Shown here: piece by piece, positions 1 through 8,300 of the stretch
Numbering within the stretch: position 1 is the first letter of the stretch
Layout: the number at the start of each line of letters is the position of its first letter
NCBI GenBank assembly: GCA_937871645.1
Contig: CALMPZ010000476.1
Span: forward strand, 1 to 9,412
Direction of reading: 5' to 3'
Length of the DNA stretch: 9,412 nt
Source of the DNA: an uncultured Polymorphobacter sp.
GTDB lineage: Bacteria; Pseudomonadota; Alphaproteobacteria; Sphingomonadales; Sphingomonadaceae
Notes under the pieces: generated by a model
The model's database searches: none
What the model was told of the DNA's origin: nothing
What the model saw: the letters and a program-made list of their open reading frames with translations, nothing else
Position numbers and translations under genes: made by a program

Positions 1-9
1 ATAGCCGCT

Positions 10-28
10 CGGCAGCCAGTGACTGCCG
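10..28. repeat. Short inverted repeat at the window's left edge
   Basis: CGGCAG at 10-15 and CTGCCG at 23-28 are perfect reverse complements around a 7-nt loop. An alternative, overlapping palindrome, CAGTGACTG, sits at 17-25. No T-run follows, so it is not a convincing intrinsic terminator. It could lie in the 5' leader of the first gene or, if that gene starts upstream of 56, inside its coding sequence. A six-base stem in GC-rich DNA can easily arise by chance. Confidence 0.25.
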
Positions 29-55
29 CCAAGATAGGCGCGCGCCGCATCGGCA

Positions 56-1459
56 ATGTCGCGACTGCAACTGACCGCGATGGTCGTCGGCGGCATGGTC
101 GGCGCCGGGATATTCTCGCTGCCGCGCACCTTTGCTTCGGCGACTGGCCCGCTTGGCGCGGTGATCGCGTGGATCATCGCCGGCACCGGCATGTACATGC
201 TGGCGCGGGTCTTTCAGGCGCTCGCCGAACGCAAACCCGATATCGATGCCGGTGTGTTCGCCTATGCCAAGGCGGGTTTTGGCGACTATCCGGGCTTCAT
301 TTCGGCGTTCGGCTACTGGATCGGCAGTTGCATCGGCAACGTGTCGTACTGGGTACTGATCAAGTCGACGCTCGGGGCGTTCTTCCCGATGTTCGGTGAT
401 GGCAACACGCCAATCGCGATTGCCTTTGCGTCGCTCGGAATCTGGATGTTCCACTTCCTCATCCTGCGCGGCGTCCAGCAGGCGGCCTTCATCAACAGCA
501 TCGTCACCGTGGCCAAGGTCATCCCGATCATGCTGTTCATCGTGCTGATGTTCGTGGCGTTCAAAATCGACATGTTCAGCATGAACTTTTACGGCGGCGA
601 CCTGACCGGCGGGCTGTTCGAACAGGTACGCGCGACGATGCTGGTCACGGTTTTCGTGTTCATCGGCATCGAAGGCGCCAGCGTCTATTCGCGCTTCGCC
701 AAAAAGCGCGAGGATGTCGGCGCGGCAACGATCCTTGGCTTCATCATCGTCACCAGCCTGATGGTGCTCGTCACCCTCCTGCCCTACGCGGTCATGGAGC
801 GCGCCGGAATCGCCGGGCTGCGCCAGCCGTCGATGGCGGGCATGCTCGAAGCGGTGGTCGGGCCGTGGGGCAGCATCTTCATCAGCGTCGGGCTGCTGGT
901 GTCAGTACTCGGCGCCTATCTGGCGTGGGCGCTGATCTGCGCCGAAGTCATGTTCGCCGCCGGCAAGTCGAAGGATATGCCCGCGGCGTTTTCCAAGCTC
1001 AACAAGAACGGCACGCCGGTGGTGGCGATGTGGGCGACCAGCATCGTCATCCAGCTCATCGTCATCAGCACCTATTGGTCGAGCGATGCCTTCTCGCTGA
1101 TGCTCAACCTGACCAGCGCGACGACGTTGATCCCCTATTTCTTCGTCGCCGCCTACGGCCTGATGCTGGCACGGCGCGGCGAAACCTATCAGGTGCGCCC
1201 ACAGGAGCTCGGTCGCGACCGTATCATCGCGGCGCTCGCGGTCGCCTATACGCTGTTCATGATCTACGCCAGCGGCTTCAAGTTCATCGTGCTGTCAGCG
1301 GTGATCTTCGCGCCTGGCACCATCCTGTATTTCATCGCGCGCCGCGAACAGGGCAAGCCGGTATTCGCCAAGACCTCCGACTGGGTCATCTTCGGCCTGC
1401 TGGTCGCGGGTGCCGTCTACGGCGTCTACGGCATCGCCACCGGCGCCATCGAAATCTAG
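56..1459 (+). CDS. arcD: APC-superfamily arginine/ornithine-type antiporter (ArcD-like, basic amino acid/polyamine antiporter family)
   Basis: Inner-membrane transporter, likely exchanging arginine for ornithine or another product of arginine breakdown. The 467-residue protein is rich in hydrophobic segments, as expected for about 12 membrane helices. Near the N-terminus it has the family signature GGMVGAGIFSLP (residues 12-23), the unwound TM1 substrate-binding segment. The TM6 signature FIGIEGASVYSR is at 202-213 and is followed by the basic stretch FAKKREDVG. Length is normal for the family (about 460-500). The arginine-linked assignment rests on overall resemblance to the basic amino acid group and on arginine deiminase starting 37 nt downstream; substrate is therefore inferred. 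ATG at 56 is the only start in this frame after the in-frame TAG at 35-37, but it has no visible ribosome binding site and gives an N-terminus a few residues shorter than usual. A frame slip near 55-56 would join a plausible extension (see findings). Other basic amino acids or agmatine are possible substrates. Confidence 0.85.
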   Translation: MSRLQLTAMVVGGMVGAGIFSLPRTFASATGPLGAVIAWIIAGTGMYMLARVFQALAERKPDIDAGVFAYAKAGFGDYPGFISAFGYWIGSCIGNVSYWVLIKSTLGAFFPMFGDGNTPIAIAFASLGIWMFHFLILRGVQQAAFINSIVTVAKVIPIMLFIVLMFVAFKIDMFSMNFYGGDLTGGLFEQVRATMLVTVFVFIGIEGASVYSRFAKKREDVGAATILGFIIVTSLMVLVTLLPYAVMERAGIAGLRQPSMAGMLEAVVGPWGSIFISVGLLVSVLGAYLAWALICAEVMFAAGKSKDMPAAFSKLNKNGTPVVAMWATSIVIQLIVISTYWSSDAFSLMLNLTSATTLIPYFFVAAYGLMLARRGETYQVRPQELGRDRIIAALAVAYTLFMIYASGFKFIVLSAVIFAPGTILYFIARREQGKPVFAKTSDWVIFGLLVAGAVYGVYGIATGAIEI

Positions 1460-1484
1460 ATCCGTCCCAACCCCAAGCTGAAAC

Positions 1485-1489
1485 GAGGG
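1485..1489 (+). promoter_or_regulatory. Ribosome binding site of arcA
   Basis: GAGGG lies 7 nt before the ATG at 1497, an ideal Shine-Dalgarno spacing. It fixes the arcA start and is the clearest ribosome binding site in the window. No promoter-like elements are evident in the 37-nt gap, which supports co-transcription with the antiporter gene. Confidence 0.75.
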
Positions 1490-1496
1490 TATCGAT

Positions 1497-2732
1497 ATGA
1501 ATTTTGGCGTTTATTCGGAAGTCGGTCAGCTGCGCAAGGTCATGGTGTGCGCGCCCGGCAAGGCCCACCAGCGCCTGACCCCGAGCAACTGCGACGATCT
1601 GTTGTTCGATGACGTGATGTGGGTCGAAAACGCCAAGCGCGACCATTTCGACTTCATGACCAAGATGCGCGACCGCGGTATCGAAGTGCTCGAAATGCAC
1701 AACCTGCTCGCCGAAACGGTGGCGATCCCCGAAGGCAAGAAGTGGATTCTCGACAACCAGGTCGTCGCCAACCAGGTCGGCCTCGGCCTCGTCGAGGAAA
1801 TCCGCAGCTACCTCGAAGGCCTTTCCCCGCGCGATCTGGCCGAAACGCTGATCGGCGGGCTGTCGCTCGATGAATTCGCCGAAGCCAATGGCAAGGGCAC
1901 CATCTGCATCGTCCGCGAAGCCGCCGGCGGCACCGAATATCTGCTGCCGCCGTTGCCCAACACGCTCTACACGCGCGACACCACCTGCTGGATTTACGGC
2001 GGCGTCACGCTGAACCCGCTGTATTGGCCGGCGCGCCACGAAGAAACCATCCTGACCACCGCAATCTACAAATTCCACCCTGACTTCGCCGGCAAGGTCA
2101 ACGTCTGGTACGGCGACCCGACCACCGATCACGGCATGGCGACTGTCGAAGGCGGCGACGTCATGCCGATCGGCAACGGCAATGTGCTGATCGGCATGAG
2201 CGAGCGCACCTCGCGCCAGGGCATTAGCCAGCTCGCCGCCGCGCTGTTCGCCAAGGGGGCTGCCGAGCGCGTCATCGTGGCAGCCATGCCCAAGCTGCGC
2301 GCCGCGATGCATCTCGATACGGTGTTCACCTTTGCCGATCGTGACTGCGTGCTGCTCTATCCGGACATCATGGACCATGTCGGCACCTATTCGTACCGGC
2401 CGAGCGCCAAGCCCGGCGGCGTCGAACTGACCAAGGACAAGGGCAAGTTCACCGACGTCGTCGCCGAAGCGCTCAACTTCAAGAAGCTGCGCGTCGTCGA
2501 AACCGGCGGCAACGCGTACATGCGCGAACGCACGCAGTGGGACAGCGGCGCCAACCTTGTCTGCGCCTCGCCCGGCGTGGTGTTTGCCTATGACCGCAAC
2601 ACCTACACCAACACGTTGCTGCGCAAGCAGGGCATCGAGGTGGTGACGATTGTCGGTGCCGAACTCGGGCGCGGCCGTGGTGGCGGGCATTGCATGACCT
2701 GCCCGATCATCCGCGACGCCGTCGACTTCTGA
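1497..2732 (+). CDS. arcA: Arginine deiminase
   Basis: Cytoplasmic enzyme hydrolysing L-arginine to L-citrulline and ammonia, the first step of the arginine deiminase pathway. The 411-residue length matches the family (about 400-420; the Pseudomonas aeruginosa enzyme has 418). Residues aligned by motif to the known active site are all present: Asp161 in LYTRDT, Glu218 in VEGGD, His272 and Asp274 in MHLDT, and the nucleophile Cys399 in GGGHCMTCP. The N-terminal guanidino-modifying-enzyme signature is also clear ([17 protein letters not shown], residues 5-21, and the [14 protein letters not shown] segment, 37-50). The start is supported by a well-placed GAGGG. It lies 37 nt after the ArcD-like gene, so the two probably form one transcript. 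No arcB or arcC follows; a stem-loop and a NhaC antiporter come next. Identification is very secure; the metabolic fate of the citrulline cannot be read from this window. Confidence 0.97.
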   Translation: MNFGVYSEVGQLRKVMVCAPGKAHQRLTPSNCDDLLFDDVMWVENAKRDHFDFMTKMRDRGIEVLEMHNLLAETVAIPEGKKWILDNQVVANQVGLGLVEEIRSYLEGLSPRDLAETLIGGLSLDEFAEANGKGTICIVREAAGGTEYLLPPLPNTLYTRDTTCWIYGGVTLNPLYWPARHEETILTTAIYKFHPDFAGKVNVWYGDPTTDHGMATVEGGDVMPIGNGNVLIGMSERTSRQGISQLAAALFAKGAAERVIVAAMPKLRAAMHLDTVFTFADRDCVLLYPDIMDHVGTYSYRPSAKPGGVELTKDKGKFTDVVAEALNFKKLRVVETGGNAYMRERTQWDSGANLVCASPGVVFAYDRNTYTNTLLRKQGIEVVTIVGAELGRGRGGGHCMTCPIIRDAVDF

Positions 2733-2740
2733 TCGATACG

Positions 2741-2766
2741 CACCGCGCTGCTGGAGCAGCGCGGTG
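2741..2766 (+). terminator. Perfect 12-bp inverted repeat after arcA (terminator-like or mRNA-stabilising hairpin)
   Basis: CACCGCGCTGCT (2741-2752) and AGCAGCGCGGTG (2755-2766) are exact reverse complements separated by GG; in RNA about 11 pairs with a 4-nt loop would form. It begins 8 nt after the arcA stop codon. The base following the stem runs CCGATATAAAA, with no T-run, so canonical intrinsic termination is doubtful. It could instead weaken readthrough into the NhaC gene or protect the 3' end of the arcD-arcA message. The hairpin is seen directly; its function is inferred. Confidence 0.65.
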
Positions 2767-2794
2767 CCGATATAAAAGGCCGGGGGGCAGGACC

Positions 2795-2812
2795 ATGAGC
2801 AAGGGGCAATGA
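2795..2812 (+). CDS. Five-codon mini-ORF (MSKGQ) overlapping the NhaC start
   Basis: ATG at 2795 is preceded by a G-run (2782-2787) and AGGA (2789-2792), a better ribosome-binding context than that of the NhaC start itself. It reads five codons and stops at TGA 2810-2812, which overlaps the ATG at 2809 in the form ATGA. This arrangement is typical of translational coupling or a short leader peptide. It may also be chance, or the relic of a frame slip at the true start of the NhaC gene. No independent function can be claimed. Confidence 0.25.
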   Translation: MSKGQ

Positions 2813-4269
2813 TCAGGCCGAAACAACCCGAGCCGCTATCGCTGCTGGAGGCCGCCATTCCGGTGGTGGCGCTGATCGCGCTGGTCGGTCTGTCCTACTT
2901 CCTGTTCGGCGATGCGGGCGCCGGCGGGCCCAACCAGGTTGCACTGGTTGTCGCGACAATGATTGCAGTGCTGATCGGCTGGCGGCGCGGCCATGCCGTC
3001 GATTCACTCGGCAAAGCAGCATCCGACAGCGTTGCCACCGGCATCGGTGCCATCTTCATCCTGTTTGCGGTGGGGGCGCTGATCGGCACCTGGGCGCTCA
3101 GTGGCACGCTGGTGGCGATGGTCTATTACGGGTTGCAACTGCTCAGCCCGAACTATTTCTACTTCACCGCCTGCGCGATCAGCGCGGTGGTAGCGTTCAG
3201 CATCGGCAGCTCGTGGACTGTGGTCGGCACGATTGGCGTCGGCTTCATGGGCATTGCCGTCAGCATGGAGCTCAATCCGGCGATTGCGGCCGGCGCCATC
3301 ATTTCGGGCGCCTATTTCGGCGACAAATCCTCGCCATTGTCGGATTCGGCCAACCTGTCCGCGGCGGCGGCGGGCGTGCCGCTCTACACGCACATCCGCG
3401 AGACGTTAATCACATCGATTGCCTCACTCGCCATATCGCTGGCGGTGTTCTTCTTCCTCGGCCAGCCGGGCGATTTCGATTCGACCGAGAAGATGGCCGC
3501 GATCCAGAATTCATTCGGCGTCACGCTGTGGATGTTCGTGCCGCTGGTGGTCGTCATCGGGCTGGCGCTGCTCAAATTCCCGCCGTTCACCTCGATTTTC
3601 CTCGGCGCGATTGCCGGCGGCGTGCTGGCGGTGCTGATCGCGCCCGACCGGGTGCTGCGCTTTGCCGATGTCGGGCCCGACATGCCGACGGCGCTGGCGA
3701 TGCTCAAGGGCGTCTGGCGGGCACTGGCGAGCGGTTACACCTCGACATCGGGGTTCCAGCCGATGGATCAACTGGCGTCGCGCGGCGGCATGGACAGCAT
3801 GCTCAACACCATCTGGCTCATCGTCAGCGCGCTGGCGTTCGGCGGTGTCGTCGAAAAGGCCGGCGTGCTCGACCGGTTGATCACCCCGATCATCAACCGC
3901 GCCAAATCCGACGGCGCGCTCGTCGCCTCGCTGGTCAGCTCGATCATCGCCACCAACATCATCACCGCCGACCAGTATATCGCGATTGTGCTGCCCGGCC
4001 GGATGTTCAAGGGCGCGTTCGAAAAACGCGGACTGGCGCCAGTGGTGCTGTCGCGCGCCGTCGGCGACACCGCAACACCGACGTCGGCGTTGATCCCGTG
4101 GAACAGCTGCGGCGCCTATATGGCGGCGACGCTGGGGGTCGCGACGTGGAGCTACGCGCCGTATGCGATTTTCAGTTTCGTCAGCCCGATCATCACCGTC
4201 GCGATTGCCTACGCCGGCATCCGGATGATGCACACGGCACCGCCCGCCCCCGCCAACACGCTGCATTGA
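2809..4269 (+). CDS. nhaC: NhaC-family Na+/H+ antiporter
   Basis: Integral inner-membrane protein of 486 residues, the usual size for NhaC (about 450-500), which normally expels Na+ in exchange for protons. Hydrophobic segments run through the whole chain. Conserved polar motifs typical of the family's two inverted halves are visible: SGAYFGDKSSPLSDS at 166-180 in the first half, and ATNIITADQY at 381-390 with GDTATPTSALIPWNSCGAY at 419-437 in the second. The ATG at 2809 is the first start after an in-frame TAA at 2773-2775. AAGGGG at 2801-2806 is only 2 nt from it, too close for a good ribosome binding site, so coupling with the mini-ORF is possible. The gene lies 76 nt after arcA beyond a hairpin, and 12 nt before the RND adaptor start. 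The family also includes Na+/lactate-malate exchangers, so an organic substrate linked to arginine breakdown cannot be excluded. Family is secure; substrate is inferred. Confidence 0.88.
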   Translation: MIRPKQPEPLSLLEAAIPVVALIALVGLSYFLFGDAGAGGPNQVALVVATMIAVLIGWRRGHAVDSLGKAASDSVATGIGAIFILFAVGALIGTWALSGTLVAMVYYGLQLLSPNYFYFTACAISAVVAFSIGSSWTVVGTIGVGFMGIAVSMELNPAIAAGAIISGAYFGDKSSPLSDSANLSAAAAGVPLYTHIRETLITSIASLAISLAVFFFLGQPGDFDSTEKMAAIQNSFGVTLWMFVPLVVVIGLALLKFPPFTSIFLGAIAGGVLAVLIAPDRVLRFADVGPDMPTALAMLKGVWRALASGYTSTSGFQPMDQLASRGGMDSMLNTIWLIVSALAFGGVVEKAGVLDRLITPIINRAKSDGALVASLVSSIIATNIITADQYIAIVLPGRMFKGAFEKRGLAPVVLSRAVGDTATPTSALIPWNSCGAYMAATLGVATWSYAPYAIFSFVSPIITVAIAYAGIRMMHTAPPAPANTLH

Positions 4270-4270
4270 T

Positions 4271-4275
4271 TGGAG
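4271..4275 (+). promoter_or_regulatory. Ribosome binding site of the RND adaptor gene, deciding its start
   Basis: TGGAG lies 6 nt before the GTG at 4282, a good Shine-Dalgarno arrangement. It argues for GTG 4282 over the TTG at 4270, which would overlap this site, and over the internal ATG at 4300, which has only a weak CGAG (4287-4290) upstream. Confidence 0.55.
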
Positions 4276-4281
4276 CCTGCC

Positions 4282-5385
4282 GTGCCCGAGTTTCAGAACA
4301 TGCGCCCGGCGGCCGGCACCGCGAAACTTCTGGCGCTATCTGCACTGGTGCTGCTCGCCGCGTGCGGGCGCGAGCCCGAGGCTGTCGCGCCCGAAGTGCG
4401 CCCGGTGCGCACGATCACCATCGCCAACAGCGTCAGCAGCAACACCGTCGCACTGACCGGACGCGTCCAGGCGCGCGCCGAGGTCAACCAGTCGTTCCGG
4501 CTGCCGGGACAGCTCATCGAACGGCGTGTCGATGTCGGCGACAGCGTGCGCGCCGGACAGGAGCTGGCACGGCTCGATTCGCAGAACGAAGCCAGCGGCC
4601 TGCAGGCGGCGCAGGCGCAGCTCGTGGCCGCGCAAGTCCAGCTTGCCGACGCGCGCAACAACTTCACGCGGATGCGCAACCTGATTGTCGACAATGCCGT
4701 GTCGCGCGCCTCGTACGACCATGCGCAGGCGCTGCAGAGCACCGCCGAAGCGCAGGTCAAGGCGGTGCAGTCGCAACTCGCCCTGGCGCAAAGCCGCTTC
4801 GATTTCACCCGGCTGCGCGCCGATGTGTCGGGCGTGGTGACCGCGCGTGGCCCCGAAGTCGGCGAAGTCGTCGCGGCGGGCCAGATGATTGTCCAGATCG
4901 CCCAGGCGGGTGCGGCCGACGCCATTTTTGACGTGCCGGCGCCGATCAAGGACAGCGCCTCGCGCGCTGCGACGATCTGGGTGGCGCTGACCAGCGACCC
5001 CGGCATCCGCGCCAAGGGCAGCGTCCGCGAAGTGTCGCCGCGCGCCGATCCGGTGACCGGAACGTTCCGCGTCCGCGTCAGCCTCGCCAATGCGCCCGCG
5101 GCGATGCGGCTGGGCAGCACGGTTACCGGACGGCTTGAGCTCGACGCAGTGCCGGGCATTGCCATTCCCGCGGTCGCGCTGACGCAGCTCGACGGCAAGC
5201 CAGCGGTCTGGGTCGTCGATCCCAGGACCAGCACCGTGGCGCTGCGCCGCATCGAAATCCGTTCAAACGACGCGACGATGGTGCAGGTCGAGTCGGGCCT
5301 CAACCCCGGCGACGTGGTGGTGACCGCCGGCGTGCAGGTGCTGCGTCCCGGCCAGAAAGTCAGCCTGCTCGGGTCGGTGAAGTGA
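4282..5385 (+). CDS. RND efflux periplasmic adaptor subunit (membrane fusion lipoprotein, HlyD/AcrA type)
   Basis: Adaptor that links an inner-membrane RND pump to an outer-membrane channel. Read from GTG 4282 it has 367 residues. It opens with a lipoprotein signal peptide: a basic start, the hydrophobic run LLALSALVLLAAC and lipobox Cys28, so it should be lipid-anchored in the periplasm. The usual order follows: first lipoyl half with LPGQLIERRVDVGDSVRAGQ (about 74-93), an Ala/Gln-rich coiled-coil hairpin (about 101-173), second lipoyl half ending GEVVAAGQMIVQI (about 194-206), a beta-barrel with DPVTGTFRVRV (256-266), and a membrane-proximal domain to the end. Alternative starts are TTG 4270 (371 residues) and ATG 4300 (361 residues); the signal peptide is intact with any of them. 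Its TGA overlaps the pump gene's GTG by 4 nt, implying translational coupling and a matched pair. Substrate is unknown. Confidence 0.9.
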   Translation: MPEFQNMRPAAGTAKLLALSALVLLAACGREPEAVAPEVRPVRTITIANSVSSNTVALTGRVQARAEVNQSFRLPGQLIERRVDVGDSVRAGQELARLDSQNEASGLQAAQAQLVAAQVQLADARNNFTRMRNLIVDNAVSRASYDHAQALQSTAEAQVKAVQSQLALAQSRFDFTRLRADVSGVVTARGPEVGEVVAAGQMIVQIAQAGAADAIFDVPAPIKDSASRAATIWVALTSDPGIRAKGSVREVSPRADPVTGTFRVRVSLANAPAAMRLGSTVTGRLELDAVPGIAIPAVALTQLDGKPAVWVVDPRTSTVALRRIEIRSNDATMVQVESGLNPGDVVVTAGVQVLRPGQKVSLLGSVK

Positions 5386-8300
5386 TCGGGCCAAATCTGT
5401 CGGAATGGGCGCTGTCGAAGCGCTCGCTGGTCGTCTTCATGATGATCGTCGCGGTGATTGCAGGTGCTATTGCCTTCACGCGCCTTGGCCGCGACGAGGA
5501 CCCGTCGTTCACCGTACGGACGATGATCATCGCCGCCGCCTGGCCGGGCGCGACAGTCGATGAAACGCTCGACCAGGTGACTGAACGGCTCGAGCGAACG
5601 CTGCAGGAATCGCACAATTTCGGGCAGGTGCGCAGCTACACCACCGCCGGCCAGACGACGATCTTCGTCGACCTCGACGAGACTACGCCGCTCTCCGAAG
5701 TCGCCAACGTCTGGTACACCGTCCGCAAGGACATCGGCGATATGCGCCAGACGCTGCCGGCGGGCGTCATCGGGCCGTTCTTCAACGACGATTTCGGTAG
5801 CACCTACGGCATCATCTACGGCTTCCAGTCCGACGGCTTCAGCTTCCGCGAGCTGCGCGACTATGCCGAGGCGGCGCGGTCGCGGCTGCTCAATGTCCCC
5901 GATGTCGCCGCCGTCCAGGTCCTCGGCACGCAGGACGAACGCATCTACATCGAATTCTCGACCGAAAAGCTCGCCGGGCTGCGGCTCAACCTCGACGGCA
6001 TGATTGTCACGCTGCAGGCGCAGAATGTGTTGCGTCCCGCCGGCGTCATCCAGACCGGCAGCGAGCGCGTCTATGTGCGTGTCACCGGCGCGTTCGACTC
6101 CGCCGAGGACATCGAATCGGTCAATTTCGTCGTCGGCGACCGCATCATCCGGCTGGGCGATGTCGCCACCGTGCGCCGCGGTGTCGTCGATCCGCCGCAG
6201 CCGATGTTCCGCGTCAACGGCAAGCCGGCGATCGGCCTGGCGATTTCAATGCGCAATTCGGGCGACATCCTCGCGCTCGGCAAGAACGTCCGCGCCGAAA
6301 TGGCCGCCATCCAGAAGTCGCTGCCGGTGGGTGTCGAAACGACGCTGGTGGCCGACCAGTCGGCAATCGTCGACGTGGCCATCGACGACTTCATGACCTC
6401 GCTGTGGCAGGCCATCGCCATCATCCTTCTCGCCAGCTTCGTCAGCCTCGGCATGCGGCCCGGCGCCGTCGTCGCGCTGTCGATCCCGCTGACGCTCGCG
6501 ATCACCTTCGCGGTGATGAACGCGATGGATATCGACTTGCAGCGCGTCTCGCTCGGTGCGCTGATCATCGCGCTGACCTTGCTGGTCGATGACGCGATGA
6601 CGACGGTCGACGCGATGATCCGCCGGCTGGCCGCGGGCGACACCAAGGACCAGGCCGCGACCTTTGCCTACCGGACGCTGGCAGCGCCGATGCTGATCGG
6701 CACCCTGGTCACCATCGCCAGCTTCGTACCGATCGGCTTTGCTGAGGGTGCGGCCAGCGAGTTCCTGATCTCGCTGTTTTCGGTCGTCGCGATCTCGCTG
6801 ATCGTGTCGTGGCTGGTCGCGGTGATCTTCGCGCCGATCATGGGCAAGTACATCCTCAAGGCCCCCGAGCCCGGCGCGAGTACCGAGGAAAAACCGTCGA
6901 AACTGCTCGACGGTTTCAACCGGTTGCTGCGCGGCGCGTTGGCGGCGAAGTGGCTGACCATCGGGCTGACCATCGGCGCCTTTGCCTTTTCGCTGTTCGC
7001 GCTGCAGTTCGTACCCAAGCAGTTCTTCCCGGCATCCGACCGGCCTGAGCTGCTGGTCGATCTGACGTTGCGCCAGAACGCCTCGATCCAGGCCAGTGCG
7101 GCGACCACCGAACGTGTCGAGGCGTTGCTGCGGAACAACCCCGATGTCGGGCATTTCAGCAGCTATGTCGGGCGCGGCGCGATCCGCTTCTACCTGCCGC
7201 TGAGCGTCCAGCTCGCCAATCCGTTCGTGTCGCAGATCGTCATTGTCGCCAAGGACATTGCCGCGCGTGACCGACTGCAACTGTCGCTCGAAAAGACGCT
7301 CGCGGTGCAGTTCCCCGAAGTCGTGTCGCGCGTCGCACCGCTCGAAATGGGGCCGCCGGTGGGCTGGCCGCTGCAGTATCGCGTGTCGGGGCCAGACAAG
7401 GCGCAGGTCAGCAAGATTGCACTGCAATTCGCTGCGGTGCTCGGCAGTGACGCACGCACGCGCAACGTCAACTTCGACTGGATGGAGCCGGCGCGACAGG
7501 TCCGCGTCCACATCAACCAGGACGAGGCGCGGCGACTCGGCATCAGCACGCGCGCCATGTCGGGGCTGCTCAACGCGGCGATGACCGGCACGACGATCAC
7601 CCAGGTGCGTGACGACATCTATCTGGTGAATGTCATGGTCCGCGCGACCGACAGTGAACGCGCCTCGCTCGGCACGTTGAGCTCATTGCAGGTGCCGACG
7701 GCGAGTGGCCGCATGGTGCCGCTGCAGCAGTTCGCGACGTTCACCGAGGAGCAGGAGTTCCCGCTGGTCTGGCGCCGCGACCGCGTGCCGACGCTGACGG
7801 TGCGTTCGGATGTCGCGCACGGCGTGCTGCCCGATGTGGTGGTGGGCGCACTGGTACCGGCGGTCGAGGACTTCAATGCCAAGCTGCCCGACGGCTATGA
7901 AGTCGTCACCGGCGGCATGTACGAATCGAGCGCCGAGGCCAGCGAGGCGGTGTTCAACGTCGTGCCGATCATGATCGTGCTGATGCTGAGCGCGATGATG
8001 ATCATGCTGGTCAGCTTCCGCCGGCTGGCGATGGTCGTCGCGATCATGCCGCTCGGGCTGATTGGCGTGGTGATGGCGCTGCTGGCATTCAACCAGCCGC
8101 TGGGGTTTGTCGCCATCCTCGGTATCCTTGCGCTGCTCGGCATGATCGCCAAGAATGCGGTGATTTTGATTGTCTCGATTGAAGAAGAGCGCGCCGCAGG
8201 TGCGAACGTGCTCGACGCTGTCGTGACCTCGGCAACGGGAAGGTTGCGACCTATGATGCTGACCGCGATTTCAACCGTGCTGGGACTTGTCCCCATTGCC

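Noticed and set aside
62..73. 12-mer CGACTGCAACTG repeated at 7272-7283
   Set aside because: Both copies lie inside unrelated coding regions with no flanking similarity; a single shared 12-mer is expected by chance or from codon bias.
1460..1496. FNR- or ArgR-type operator between the antiporter and arcA
   Set aside because: The 37-nt gap shows no TTGAT-N4-ATCAA palindrome and nothing like an ARG box; only the ribosome binding site is evident. Any operator would lie upstream of the window.
2771..2777. TATAAAA as a promoter -10 element for nhaC
   Set aside because: The bases 17 nt upstream (CTGCTG, inside the hairpin) match a -35 consensus at only two of six positions, so a sigma-70-type promoter is not supported.
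1386..2858. Long minus-strand open frame opposite arcA (490 codons)
   Set aside because: It lies wholly over well-identified genes, has low-complexity His/Arg/Asp-rich translation and no recognisable domain; long antisense frames are common in GC-rich coding DNA.
3213..4931. Plus-strand open frame of 572 codons across nhaC and the adaptor gene
   Set aside because: It is out of frame with both real genes and translates to Arg/His-rich sequence with no membrane or known domain pattern.
6246..7511. Minus-strand open frame of 421 codons opposite the RND pump
   Set aside because: Composition (Arg, Asp, Gln, His-rich) is that of a reverse-frame shadow, and the + strand pump is intact with all key residues.
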